Of a stretch of 64,000 nt of DNA, positions 24,635-36,126 are shown piece by piece (position 1 is the stretch's first letter; each line of letters starts with the position of its first letter). The stretch lies in contig JAGYVD010000003.1 of assembly GCA_021209875.1 (NCBI GenBank), positions 1,240,001-1,304,000 of the forward strand, given 5' to 3'. The notes beneath the pieces are model-generated. The model worked only from the letters and a program-made list of their open reading frames with translations, was not told the origin of the DNA and made no database searches. The DNA comes from Rosellinia necatrix (lineage: Eukaryota; Ascomycota; Sordariomycetes; Xylariales; Xylariaceae). The translations under genes and the position numbers were made by a program.

Positions 24635-26248
24635 ATGGGAACTATGAGCCTCGCGCGGGGCACGAAACGACGCTATTCAGGGGAACAGGCTATATCGCGG
24701 CCTTTTCCAGCGATCCACGATGCAAGCAATGACAATGCGCATAACAGCAATGCGGGCGGCCCAGAAACACTCGGCGAAGGCTCCCGTACACGCCCGCCGT
24801 GTGTGCGACGAGCTCACTTGTGCGGTGGCGAGGGCACCACTGCTGCTCCCAGGCCCAAGCTAGCCGAACATGACCAAACGACCCAGGGCAGAAAACCTGA
24901 AGACCGCGGTGAGGAATACTTCAGACACTTGTATTCTACCGAACCTGACTTTGCTCACCTCGGCTTGAAATACCCGGAGTTCAGGGCCGTGCTCGAAGAT
25001 GGCGCCCACCTCGACTTCAGAAACCCGGCAGCCGTCGTGCAGCTGACTAAGACTCTTCTGAAGGAGCATTTTGGGCTGCAGGTCAATCTCCCGCCAGATC
25101 GTCTGTGCCCGCCGGTCCCGAACCGGCACAACTACCTGCTGTGGCTGAAGGATCTGCTCGACAGCAGCTCCCCGTCGTACCTGGAGCAGTACGAGCCGGG
25201 AAGGGAGGTTACGGGCCTTGACATTGGCACGGGCGCGAGTTTGATATATCCCCTGTTGGGATGCGCCCAGCGCCCAAAATGGCACTTCGTCGCCACCGAC
25301 ATCGACGAGGAGTCGCTAGCCAGCGCCCGTGCGAATGCCCGTGCGAACGATCTCGAGTCGCGCGTCCGTATCATGGACCGCCTCGCCTCCGATCCCCTCA
25401 TCCCAGTCAGCGACGCGGGCATGGGCGCTATCGACTTCGTCATGATGAACCCCCCCTTCTACACGTCGGATGCCGAGCTTCTCGAACTCGCGGCGCAGAA
25501 ATCACAACCACCGCATACCGCATGCACCGGTGCGCCCGTCGAGATGGTCTGCGAGGGAGGCGAGGTCGGGTTCGTGGGGCGGATGATCGGCGAGTCGTTG
25601 GTGCTGAGAGACAAGGTGCAATGGTACACGGCGATGCTGGGGAAACAGTCTAGCCTTGAGGTCCTCATCAACACGCTCAAGAAACACAAGATCAACAACT
25701 TCGCCGTCACGACTTTCATTCAGGGGACCAAGACACGGCGATGGGCACTGGGATGGAGTTTCTTAACTAGGCGACCCTCGCTTGGCGCAAGCCGTGGGTG
25801 TAGCTCCCTCATCACTAACAAAATGCTGCCCCCTATCACGGCGGTCTCTATCTATGGGCCTCCTCCCACCGAGGGAGCCATCCCATCAATCAAGGAGGCT
25901 CTATGTGACACGGTCGGATCGTTGGATCTGCGCTCGTGGGTTTGGGATGAGCAACGCCACCGTGGTGTTGGTTTTGCTAATAGTAATGTTTGGAGTCGTG
26001 CTTATCGGCGGAAGAAGGCCGGCGGCGGTGGGGTAGCTACGCAGAACGAGGCCGCAGCCGCTCCCGTAGACCTTGCAGACTGCGCGTTCGGTTTCTCTCT
26101 TTCCATACAGCCGAACGAATCGGCCGAGTCAAGCAGCAACGCCAAGGTCATCTTGCGCTGGCTCCAGGGAGATGATGCGTCGTTATTTGAGAGCTTCACG
26201 GGCGTGATTCGAAGATGTCTTCGAAAGGACGCCGTTCTCCCAGATTAA
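24635..26248 (+). CDS. METTL16-like RNA N6-adenosine methyltransferase
   Basis: A class I SAM-dependent methyltransferase of the METTL16/RlmF (PF05971) family, which methylates adenosine in U6 snRNA and structured RNAs in other eukaryotes. The protein is one continuous frame of 537 residues. Visible motifs: HLDFRNPAAVVQLTKTLLKE and HNYLLWLKDLL, typical of the family; the SAM-binding loop GLDIGTGASLIYPLLG at about residues 195-210; the acidic ribose-binding residue in VATDIDEESL; and the catalytic tetrad NPPF in MMNPPFYTSD at about residue 272. Further on come KKHKINNFAVTTFIQGTKTR and ALGWSF, characteristic of METTL16. The start is uncertain: in-frame ATGs occur at 24560, 24635 and 24644, and only the last two leave a plausible basic N-terminus (SLARGTKRRYSGEQ). 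Two Cys in a basic N-terminal patch (CVRRAHLC) are not part of the conserved domain. Confidence 0.87.
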   Translation: MGTMSLARGTKRRYSGEQAISRPFPAIHDASNDNAHNSNAGGPETLGEGSRTRPPCVRRAHLCGGEGTTAAPRPKLAEHDQTTQGRKPEDRGEEYFRHLYSTEPDFAHLGLKYPEFRAVLEDGAHLDFRNPAAVVQLTKTLLKEHFGLQVNLPPDRLCPPVPNRHNYLLWLKDLLDSSSPSYLEQYEPGREVTGLDIGTGASLIYPLLGCAQRPKWHFVATDIDEESLASARANARANDLESRVRIMDRLASDPLIPVSDAGMGAIDFVMMNPPFYTSDAELLELAAQKSQPPHTACTGAPVEMVCEGGEVGFVGRMIGESLVLRDKVQWYTAMLGKQSSLEVLINTLKKHKINNFAVTTFIQGTKTRRWALGWSFLTRRPSLGASRGCSSLITNKMLPPITAVSIYGPPPTEGAIPSIKEALCDTVGSLDLRSWVWDEQRHRGVGFANSNVWSRAYRRKKAGGGGVATQNEAAAAPVDLADCAFGFSLSIQPNESAESSSNAKVILRWLQGDDASLFESFTGVIRRCLRKDAVLPD

Positions 26249-26307
26249 CCTAGCTTAGTTCGGACGCTGGAATGGCGCGTACATAGATCTGACAATATAT
26301 CCGGACT

Positions 26308-27151
26308 TCAGCTTTGGTGCAACGTGCTGATGACCTGGCGTAACCACCAGATATGGATGCGTACGTCATCCGTCAGCTCCGGGTGAAAGCTCGTGCCGAG
26401 CACATTTCCTTGTCTAATAGCTATTATATTATCGTCCTCCCCGTGCGACTGGAATCGAGCCAAGATCTCGACAGGGCGTCCCGGCGTCTCGGGATGGTGC
26501 AGCATCTGATCAACCACCGGGGCGCGGATGAAGACGGCTGGAAACGGAGCCTGTTTCTCCGTCTCCCCATCGCCGAGGAAAGGCAGATCTATATCTTGCA
26601 CAAAGCTCTGGAGCTGGCGGCCGAAATGGTTGCGGTGGACCTTGACATCGAGACCGCCGATGAGCTCCTGGCCGCCCCTTTTCGTGGCGCTCGCCTGTTC
26701 ACACAGCAGGATCAATCCGGCGCACGTTCCCCATACCGGCTTCTTCGATACCCTTCGTTTGCGGACGCGCCCAATTAGCCCTAGATAAATTCATTCGTTG
26801 ATTGCAGGTTTTTTTTTTTTTTTAAAAAAAAAAAATTAATAATAAAATAAAATAAAATAAATAAATAGAAAACCCGAAAGACTAGGCGACGGACGAGAGA
26901 ACTCACTTGACGAACTCCCTCAGAGGTTCCAGCAAGCCGGATTGGGCGGCGACCAGCGACAGCGTGGTGCTCTCGCCGCCGGGCAGGATCAGGGCGTCGC
27001 AGATGGCGAGCTCGCTGGGCGTGCGGACTTCGGTAAGATTAATTAGGACCTTCTGTTCGCGGCTAATGGAGAGGCGATCGGCCGCCCTCTTCAACAAGCC
27101 AAGATGCTCGGCGAACCCTCCCTGCAGGGCCAGAACCCCCACGGTGACCAT
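26308..27151 (-). CDS. PDX2: Pyridoxal 5'-phosphate synthase glutaminase subunit (PDX2/SNO)
   Basis: This is the glutaminase subunit of the cytosolic DXP-independent vitamin B6 synthase; it releases ammonia from glutamine and passes it to PDX1. Exons 26907-27151 and 26308-26752 give 229 residues. The N-terminus VTVGVLALQGGFAEHL, the oxyanion strand CDALILPGGESTTLSL, the nucleophile region KPVWGTCAGLILL (catalytic Cys) and the C-terminal FHPEL (catalytic His and Glu) are all present. RGGQELIGGLDVKVHRNHFGRQ is also diagnostic. The intron (26753-26906) starts GTGAGT and ends GAAG|G, restoring FVKVSKKPVWG; it contains long T and A tracts near 26808-26835 and ATAAAATA repeats. It is divergently transcribed from PDX1, the partner subunit, across about 1.25 kb, as in yeast SNO/SNZ pairs. 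Complete active-site set, so likely functional. Confidence 0.93.
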
Positions 27152-28398
27152 GATGGAAGGGGGCGGGGTCGATGGAGAGGGAGAGGGAGAGGGGAGGGAT
27201 TCGACAACGGGAGGGATTCGACAACGGGAAGAAATGGATTTTTCTTCAGCTTGAGGGATATTATTTTTTTTAATTCTCTAATTCGCGAAGTGTTCAATCG
27301 TACGTTATACGTTTCCGTGTGTGCGTGTGCGTGTGCGTATGTGTGTGTATGTATGTATATATATGTATGTGTATGCATGTATGTATGCTAAGAGAGATGG
27401 AATCTGATACAACTAGATCAAGAAAGGACAGGGATGGGCTGAATAGCGAGCAACGTCCGGTTCGGTATAGACCGGAAAGTTACGGAACAAGAGCTGTATG
27501 TGCGGAACTTGGCAGCCCTAGACTCAGGCCGGCGGTCTAGCTACTTACTGGCATTTCACATGAGTAAAGCGTGTGTGTGTGACAGCTATATTATACGTAA
27601 GTGCATGTTCGCAAACAACTTCTCCAGGCATTACGGTATTACGGCATTACGCTAGTACTGTACTCGCCCTGCAAGCAAAAACTATACCTAGGTAGAAACT
27701 ACGACGGCCAACCCCTCCCGACGTCGGCGTCGATGGCGTCATACGGGCCGTTGGCGCGCCCTTTGTCAGTCTTTCCATTATTATTCATTTATTCAGCGGC
27801 GCTTGTGCTGCCGTTGCCCCTCGGCCCTGGGCAGTTGCACAGTGCACCCAAGAGTCACCCAAAGCCGTCATCGCCCGCCCGGGCATGACTATCCCGACTC
27901 AAGCCGGGCTTGCCGCCGGTGTCAGTTGCGTAGACTTGTCACAAGCCCGCCGCCCACATCCTTTTTAGACTCTGGAGTAGTAATCACACTGGGCCCTGAA
28001 CGATCCGCTGGTGCATTTAGAGGCGACGGTATCGGCTCCTTTTCCCCGATCCCCGTCCTCGAGTTGTGTTAGCTTTATGTAATCCGCTTCGCGACTCAGT
28101 CGTCGCCCATCCCTCCTTCAAAAAAGTTCGAGCCGGACGGACGAGGCACGAGCGCAATTGATCCTCTTGAGTCATTCCATTCCATTACTTTTGAGAAGAA
28201 GCAATTAGATAAAAAAAAAGAAGAAAAAGAAGAACAAAGAAAGAAACAGAGAGAGACAGAGAGAGAGAAAGGAAAAAGAAAGGAAGAAGAAAGGCAAGGA
28301 AAGTGAAGAAGAAGACGAAGGAGAAATAGAAGAAGGAAGACTGTCTACACAACAAGACAACAAGGGAACAAAAAAAAAAAAAAACGACCTCTCAGACC
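27152..28398. promoter_or_regulatory. Shared divergent region between PDX2 and PDX1
   Basis: This interval lies between two partner genes transcribed outward and should hold both promoters, possibly with shared control. It contains a GTGTGC/GTATGTAT microsatellite at about 27316-27390. Near PDX1 there is a striking purine-rich leader (A/G tract with GAGAGACAGAGAGAG) at about 28205-28385 that ends in a run of A just before the start codon. No defined operator sequence is recognisable. Confidence 0.6.
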
Positions 28399-29531
28399 AT
28401 GACGAACGACATAGCCAACGCAAGCGCCACGGCGCCTCCATCGAGCAACGGCACCACCACCGCCGCCGCCGCCGCCACTACCCTCCCCGCGAAGGCCTCC
28501 TTCACCGTCAAGGCGGGGTTGGCGCAGATGCTCAAGGGCGGGGTGATCATGGACGTGACGGACGCGGCGCAGGCGCGCATCGCCGAGGACGCGGGCGCGT
28601 GCGCGGTCATGGCGCTCGAGCGGGTGCCCGCCGACATCCGCGCCGAGGGCGGCGTCTCGCGCATGTCCGACCCGGCCAAGATCAAGGAGATCCAGGCCGC
28701 GGTGACGATCCCGGTCATGGCCAAGGCCCGCATCGGCCACTTCGTCGAGTGCCAGATCCTCGAGGCCCTCGGCGTCGACTACATCGACGAGAGCGAGGTG
28801 CTCACGCCCGCCGACGACGAGCTGCACGTAGAGAAGTCCGAATGTACGTACCAAGACCAATATCTCTTCCCTCTCTATTTTTTTTTTTTTTTTTCAATCT
28901 CCCACCCCTCCCTTCTCAAAGAATGAGATAGATGTCTGTATGTATGTATGACTAACATCCATACCCTCCCCTTCCTTTCCCCCCAACAGTCAACATCCCC
29001 TTCGTGTGCGGCTGCCGCAACCTGGCGGAGGCATTGCGCCGCATCGCGGAGGGCGCGGCGATGATCCGGACGAAGGGCGAGGCGGGGACGGGCGACGTGG
29101 TGGAGGCGGTGCGGCACATGCGGACGCTGAAGCGGGAGATCGCGGCGGCGCAGGCGGCGCAGCGCGAGGGCGGGGACGGGGACCTGGCGCTGCGGCAGCT
29201 GGCGCGCGCCCACGGCTGCGACTTCGCGCTGCTGCGGCAGACGGCCGAGCTCGGCCGGCTGCCCGTCGTCAACTTCGCCGCCGGCGGCGTCGCCACGCCC
29301 GCCGACGCCGCCCTCATGATGCAGCTCGGCTGCGACGGCGTCTTCGTCGGTAGCGGCATCTTCAAGTCCGGCGACGCCGCCGCCCGCGCCCGCGCCATCG
29401 TCCGCGCCACCACCCACTTCCGCGACCCCGCCGTCCTGGCCGAGTGCAGCGAGGGCCTCGGCGAGCCCATGGTCGGCATCAGCGTCCGCACCCTGCCCGC
29501 CGACCAGAAGCTCGCCGGCCGCGGGTGGTAA
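28399..29531 (+). CDS. PDX1: Pyridoxal 5'-phosphate synthase lyase subunit (PDX1/SNZ)
   Basis: This is the synthase subunit that builds pyridoxal 5'-phosphate from ribose 5-phosphate, glyceraldehyde 3-phosphate and ammonia. Exons 28399-28843 and 28990-29531 give 328 residues. After a low-complexity Ala/Thr N-terminus the (beta/alpha)8 barrel begins at [16 protein letters not shown] and continues with [33 protein letters not shown] (active-site Lys) and [20 protein letters not shown]. Across the junction come [11 protein letters not shown], then [20 protein letters not shown] (second active-site Lys) and the phosphate-binding [20 protein letters not shown]. The splice T|TC restores EFNIPFV. 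The intron is 146 nt with a pyrimidine-rich tract. The gene is very GC-rich at third codon positions, more than its neighbours. It is paired head to head with PDX2. Confidence 0.95.
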
Positions 29532-30166
29532 AGAGGGGGGGGGAAATCGATGGCTGGCCCTGGGCGGGAATTAAACTAAATAGAGAAAGTAAAAAAAAAA
29601 CGAGACGAAGACAAAAAAATTGGGAGGGGGTAGTTAGTTCGTTTGGGGGGTCGATCGTTCAAGGACCGGAAAACGAAACCCGAGGCGCTAAAAAAAAAAA
29701 AAGGAATAAGAAAATCGTGAACACCGGTTCTCGCTCGATGCATGGGACGCGATGCTGTGTATTTTAGACGGAAAAAAAAAACAGGTGAATTATGAGTTGC
29801 GCTATGTCTATATGCTCGAAGGCCAACTTTGACAATTCAACAGCATTGTCAAATATATATTGATATCCTCGTTGAGTCTGCGGCGGCCGTGTGCTTCCCC
29901 GCGTCGCATTCATTAAACCTAGGTTCCTCTTGGTTCTAAGTGGTGTTGTATTTATGTAGGTTGAAACCGGGACTATGTCCTCCAGCGGGTACAGTCCAAC
30001 ACGTCCCATATTTACACGATACCATCACCAGTTTCTCTATAGAGCATTGCGTTCGGACATAGAAACCCCCAAACGCGAAACCACACCCTCCCTAACCGCA
30101 TCACGAAGCCACAAAACCCTCCGTCCAGAACTCGCTCTCTCTCTCTCCCAACCTCCCCCGGACGCC
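29532..30166. other. Convergent 3' region, PDX1 and acetylesterase
   Basis: A 635-bp stretch where two genes converge. It has several runs of A (about 29590-29600, 29690-29702 and 29770-29780) suitable for transcript ends. No coding sequence is recognised. Confidence 0.55.
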
Positions 30167-31297
30167 TCACGCCGGTAGGTTGTTCCAGATAGCCTCGCTC
30201 AGGGTGGCGTTGGGGGTGAACCAGGCGGCGAGGCCCGGCTCGGCGCGGATGACGAGGTCGGCGACCATGCGGCCGAAGACGACCTCGCCCCAGGGGTTGA
30301 GGTGCGTCGTGTCCTTGCGGTCGTCGCCCCAGTTGTACGCCCAGGCGGCGTCGCGGCCGATGGCGTCCACGTACGCCAGGCTCGCCGCGTTGAGGTCGAC
30401 GACGGCCGAGCCCGTCGCCGCCGCCGCCGCGATCGCCGCCAGCCGCTCGTTGTGCAGCGAGTCCGTCGCGTTGTGGGGGTCGCTCGGGAACACGCGGCGC
30501 GTGAGCGAGGAGACGAGGAGCTGATGTTTTCAACCCCCCCCACCACCCCCCCGGTGGCGCGGTGGTTTGTTAGTCAAAGGCCCTGTTAGAATATAGGATG
30601 GAGATCTCGGGCTCCGTCGAAGGGGAACTTACCGGCGTGCCGCCTAGTGATTTCACCTCGTTCGCGAAGTTGATCAGGTTTTGCTGGTATGTACTGTTGC
30701 CGTGGGGGGGAGGTTGTAAGTCAAGTGGCCATGAACAAAGCGGTGCAGGCTCGGAGATAGAATAAGGACGACAATGCCTTCGGGGGTTCGAGGAAATAGA
30801 AGACGTGAATAATTAAGTGAAATCTGCGTACTCGAAGGGGACGTTGTTTTCCGGCTTTTGGTCGTTGTGTCCGAACTAAATTCAACAAATTCATTCAGCT
30901 TGCCGTCGGTCCAAATCTGTCCCAAGCCCACGATGATCTCCGTTGTCCCGCGTCCGCATTCCGAGCTTCCCATCGGCTCGCTTACACTGATCGTGACATA
31001 AACATCGTATTCCTCCGCGTACTCCTTCAGGTGCGATGTGACGTTCGCCCAATTCCCCCTGGCGACGAAAGACGCCGTCGTAGCACCGCTGAGCCCGATA
31101 TTAAGGCCCCAGGCGGGCTCGATCAGCGGCGCGAGCAGGCCGTCGCCCCAGCCGCCATTGACCGCCGTCGTCGAGTCGCCGGCGAGGAAGAATGCCGGTG
31201 GCTTCCCATCTCGGCCCGCCAGTCTGCCGCCTGCCGGAATGCTCGCAGCTGCCGTGGTGGCCGCGAAGAGGGCTGTCCTAGTCCATGAGAAACTCAT
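30167..31297 (-). CDS. Rhamnogalacturonan acetylesterase-like SGNH hydrolase (CE12)
   Basis: A secreted esterase predicted to remove acetyl groups from pectic rhamnogalacturonan. Four exons, 30986-31297, 30832-30875, 30633-30693 and 30167-30520, give 256 residues. A signal peptide is visible (MSFSWTRTALFAATTAAASI). The SGNH blocks are in order: GDSTT with the nucleophile Ser42 (FFLAGDSTTAVNGGWGD), the Gly-containing block (NIGLSGATTASFV), FGHNDQKPEN created at the first splice (block with Asn), LVSSLTRRVFP, and the C-terminal Asp/His block DTTHLNPWGEVVFGRMVADL. Two small internal exons (44 and 61 nt) are supported by phase and by the conserved text they encode. An N-glycosylation sequon is present near the C-terminus (NATLS). 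It lies beside PDX1 in convergent orientation without evident functional link. Confidence 0.87.
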
Positions 31298-33080
31298 CGT
31301 CGCCGACGTATCAACCTTTTGCGTGTCCCGTAATTACAGATGCCGAGAAATCAACTGCTGCATTCGGGAGGAGGCATTCGTGTAATTTGCCCATGGCGAT
31401 AAAGCCGATGATATAATTCCCGCTCGCTTCGTACAGTCGGCCGACTATCGCGACATGAATACACCGAGATGGGCATGTGCACCCGGGCGAATCTCCATAT
31501 GTCCCGGCGCGGCATCTCGTCCCGAACGGCCCGAGCCTGTAGAATCACTACACCCTTCCATCTTGGCGGGGTTGCCAGATCTCATCTCGCAACATCATGC
31601 ACCGAACTGTATCAACCGACCAATCCGCATTCGCATTCGGAACCCCAGACTTGGCAAGGAAGCCCATAGGAAGCTTGTTTTTCGGCCGCACTCCTTCCAC
31701 CCAACTTCATACATACACTTTCTACCTACTTGGTAACTAGCTTGTTATTAATACAAGGGGAAACGCCGACTGTCACTTAAACACACATACTTGTAAGAGC
31801 CTAGCTCTCGCGGATAACAAGCCTAATTGATGGCGTAATGAGATATCTAGGCGCGGACGATAGTAGCGAGACAGCGGACCGTCTTTATACGTGCGTAGAA
31901 CGATGTACGTCTGATCAATAGGAGATCTACCTAGGTCAGTAGAGACGCAACTCAGCTAGTGCGGTTACATGCACCTGTATTTCAGATCTCCTAGGGGGTA
32001 GATTGAAGACGATTTCAGAGGGTTGTCACTTGGGCTTTGGATTGCCTTGGTATCTCGGTAGGCAGATGTAGATATTTATTATCTGTAGGCCAAATAGCAA
32101 GCGGAAGAGTGACAGTGCTTACGTTGTCCGCTACCCACACGAGCCACAGCTATTCCCATAGTTCTTCTGAGGGCAAGACTGGTAGAGAATGATAACCAGA
32201 GAACGACCACAATCGATCTCGATTATAAGTCAAGAGAAGACAAACGAAATGCGTTTCCACAAGAGGGAAGAACCGGTCATATGCTTAACCCGTACCACTG
32301 CTGCCAATTTTCGGCCGATGAGAGAATATATAAAGGTGCGAATGTGAGAAAATCGGAAGGAGACTTTGATCAATGAAGAAGTCGTCGCTGAAGTTTAACT
32401 GATCAACGTCGTTGGGGCGTCTTCAGGTTGAAGTACATTTCTGTGCTACAACGTTCCAGTACACACTAGTAATTTTTACGCCGTTTATGTCTAGGGACGG
32501 CTGGAGAAAACTCATCGTTTCCATACGAAGAACTCGACTGGGTCTGATATGGGGTTTTCTTCCCCTTACCAGAAGAGTGCTGTCGAGACTTAGATAACCA
32601 CACTCTTTCAGTATTAGCTTGCTGATTGCGAGTGGAAGTTGTTCATATAATGTTCGTTATAAATCCATATTTTCTGCTCGTGCGACGTTGTTGACCTTCC
32701 TGTCAGTGATAGCTGAACCCAAGAACCTCTGAAGGTGATAATCTACCAACCCATTCGGCTTTCGCTACCGAATGCCTTTACAAATCATGCCTTAGCTAAG
32801 ATGTGATAGCATGACTGATATTGTCTGCAACTGATTGGAGCATCGTTTTTAGGCTACGGGTACGAATAGGAGAGAAGAAACCTAGATTGTTCAGGGAGGA
32901 TGACAAGTCGCACTAATACATTCGCCTGTACTGGCAAGCGAAATACTTTTAATTATTAACATAGAGACTTAATTCATTTTCCAGCGAATTATAACTATTC
33001 ACTGGCGCTCATCTTCTTTGATGTCTAATCAACGAAGTAAAGAGGTCAAGACGGGAAGCATAAACATTAGACATGAATGC
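31298..33080. other. Intergenic, no gene supported
   Basis: About 1.8 kb between the acetylesterase promoter side and the 3' end of phospholipase D. Frames are short and unrecognisable. The right half is moderately AT-rich without repeats I can name. Confidence 0.5.
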
Positions 33081-36000
33081 TTAAGCGTAAACACTTTCGG
33101 TCCAAGAGTTGACCTGTAGCCCCGTCTCAGCCATAGCGGCGTCTTTGAGGTAATCTAATGGCATCCAAACGAGATGACCCTTGACCTGGTCAAGTTTCTT
33201 ACGGATGTCGTCTGCAGGCAGGAACCGATCGAAGATATGGCCCGCTTGAACCCCCTTTGGTGGCAGGAAGGTATTATAGTCGTCAAATTTTTTCACTAGG
33301 CGCACATTAAGAATGAATTCTGGTAGGGGAAGGTTCTGGATCATTTGGTACGTACCATAATCGTCGGGATCTGCATGGAATAGGTGCCTGAACGTTTCCG
33401 TGTTTGTCGTGGCGTTGGTCGTCCACTGCTCCCAGAGCTTGTCGCTCATAGGATCTTCAACAAACTTGTAACTCTCATCTTCGTCCCAAATGTCGTTTGG
33501 CGAATCTTCACCCGGAGGTTGTGCATTAGGGTCATTGCTTGCATCATGGTCCTGTGGCGGCAATAAACCTAAATGTTCCCGCCATAGGTAACGGCGTAGG
33601 GTGGCTGCGTGCTTGCCAGCCTCAAACGGACGACCATCCATTACGCTCTGGATCCTCTCGGTATCTTCCATCACGATAGAGAGCTCACTATCATGATGGC
33701 CTTCTTGGCTACGGTCGTTCAAATTACTCGACCCGCAAATCGCGACACGGTCGTCCACAATAAGTAACTTTGCATGAATGTAAAGTTCTTCCTGTATCCA
33801 GTTGTGGACCTCCTCTTGAGCTTCGCCCTCCCAGGGCTCCTCTGAAAGCTTTCCTGTTCCGGCCATAGCATGGTGTGCGACGCTATACGTTGACGCTGGA
33901 CCCTCGTTGCTTGGCTTTGCCTCCTCGAAGCGCTGCTTGGCTTGCGCGCTTTGCTTTATCTCTCTCGACTCCTTTTGCTCCTCAGACTTGCCCATATGTT
34001 TATCGCGCTCCCCCTCGACATCTGCGCTGCCGTAAATACCTGAACTCATAATCTCCTCGGCTTGGGCCCGCTGCACCTCCTGGTACCGAACACCCGACCT
34101 TTCTTCCTGTTGTTGAATGGAGGGGGTTTTATTTAGACGATCGTAAGATCGTAGATTAAAAATAAATATGTGGTTCGTCGGGTCGACGTCTTGTGCTCGA
34201 ATCTGTTCGAAAATAGAATGTTCACCACGACATATCGACTTGTACTGATAGTCCATGATAGCGCGTGTTCCTACGGCGGCATCATCCCGTAAATCGCCAG
34301 CGAACCCGGGAACGGCCGGAATGATGATGATGACACGGAACTTCCGTCCTTCCTTTCCAGCCCTGACGCAGGCATCCACGATGGCTCTCCCAATCTTGTT
34401 GTGGACAGGCGACTGTTGATCACCCGTGGCTGTGATGAAGAACTGGTTTTCAATGTATACATAATGCTGAGCATTTCGAATTACCTCTATATATGCATTT
34501 TGAATGGTATGATCCTTCAAGATACCACTGGACCAATCAGCGCTGGATCTCACGATCTGTGCGTGGACCGTTCCCCGGTTGTTGAGGTTCTTTGTCTCAA
34601 GGGGGGTCAGAGGGTGAAGCACGTAGTCGCCAACAGGGCTATGCGCGATTAGAAGTTAGTGACTATCCTCAAAGTGAATGATTTTTTTGTATTGGTTCAT
34701 AAATGCGAAGTTATAATGAACAAGACTGACAAGGAAAGGGAGGAGGAAGGAGGGGGTAAAATGGAGACGAAATGAATTAGCTCGGATTTTCGTACTGTTT
34801 GGGTCTCTGGACGCCGACTAGATCTTCGTCCTCCCCCTCGCGGCCTCTGAGCATAATCCAATCAAATCTCGCGTCACGCTTATACTTGTCGCGCTTGACA
34901 AAGTTCCAGCGGAGGACGAAATGCTCGGCGATATCATAAACACATGGGCCTATGACGCCCATTGCTACATCGTGCCAGGGCATGCGGCCATACTCGGCTT
35001 TACTCAATTCATTTTGTTTCCAATCATTGACGCCTTTGAAGTCCATGATGCGGTTGTTATTGAAATCCTGGCCCGGCCAGATTTCGTTCGCAACGCCTTC
35101 GGGATGGACGTCCGAGAGAAGATGCTGGTGATTATCCCAACGGCCGAAGCATAGATCAAGACCGCCGATGAAGGCCATCTCATAGTCAATAACGATGAAT
35201 TTCTCATGGTGAGCCCAGTAGAAGGTCATATCTGCAGCATTTTCAAGCACATTGTGGTCGGGATGACGCATAACCGTGATATTACCATGACCCGGGGAAC
35301 CCTTAGGGCAGAGACTCTGGAGGGCGTGTTTCGTATGCTCAGAGTTACATGTTAAAGCAGCTTCCACCTCGCGATAGACGATGACGAAAATTTTGACTCC
35401 GGCCTCAGCGCGACGCTTCAAGATGGCGTCCAGGCGCCATTCTTGATTGACGTGCGGAGGTCTTCTTAAGAATAACTCGGGAGATAGCCACCAATCCGCG
35501 ATATAAATCGTCTCTTTAGCTCGCTCAAGAGCTACTGATACAGCCTTTAGCGAGAATATCAGTCTTTTCCTATACTTCGACTTCGACAATGGTGCCTAGG
35601 GAGAGGAGGGCTGGGAGTAATTGTACGCACCCAAAAGTAGTCCCTCCCGTCAACGTACCATTTGACTAGGTTATTGTCACGCTCGGGGAAATAGGAATTG
35701 AAACGATGCTCTCCACCAATCTTCTTACGCTTCTCGTCGCAGGCTTTCTCATGCTCTTCGTCATGTCTATGCTCAGGGTTGAACTTTAGATAAGCGAGAT
35801 TGAAGTGTCAGTCAAAACAAGAGCATATCTAAAGCCTTATCACAACGGGACAAGGAACAAGGACGTACGAGATTCCCTAGTTTCCCAATCTGGTGCCTGA
35901 CGCATACAGTCAGTTGTGTACGCTAGATGGACGCCAGACGGGCGCCAGATGGACGTCAGGGGGTACTGGAGGCGGGGTTAGGATCAACGCACTTCTTATG

Positions 36001-36126
36001 AATGAGGCGGACCTTGGCGTCGTGTAAGTGAGTGTCTTTCAGCTTGTCCTTCAATTCGTGAAAGGGGTGCTTCAGCTTGTCTACGATGCTCGAGTCATCT
36101 CGGTCGTGGGCAGGGGACTCGGACAT
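33081..36126 (-). CDS. Phospholipase D
   Basis: Hydrolyses phosphatidylcholine to phosphatidic acid and choline; fungal homologues act in membrane traffic and signalling. Five exons, 35993-36126, 35869-35896, 35631-35783, 34796-35544 and 33081-34638, give 873 residues, a usual size for this PLD group. The first HKD motif is HHEKFIVID at about residues 217-225, followed by GGLDLCFGRWDNHQH. The second is HAKLLIVDD at about 643-651, followed by CGSSNLNDRSQEG. YIADWWLSPELFLRRPP and AEYGRMPWHDVAMGVIGPCV are also typical. No PX or PH domain is visible. Exon 2 is a 28-nt microexon encoding HQIGKLGNL, needed to connect HKK to FNPEHRHDEEHE; donor GTGCGT and acceptor GTCAG fit. The region at about 500-600 is charged and variable. 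The ATG at 36126 is the first true ATG in the frame. Confidence 0.92.

Noticed and set aside
28345..29491. Several long open frames antisense or out of frame to PDX1
   Set aside because: High third-position GC in PDX1 removes stops from the other frames; only the PDX1 frame has conserved motifs.
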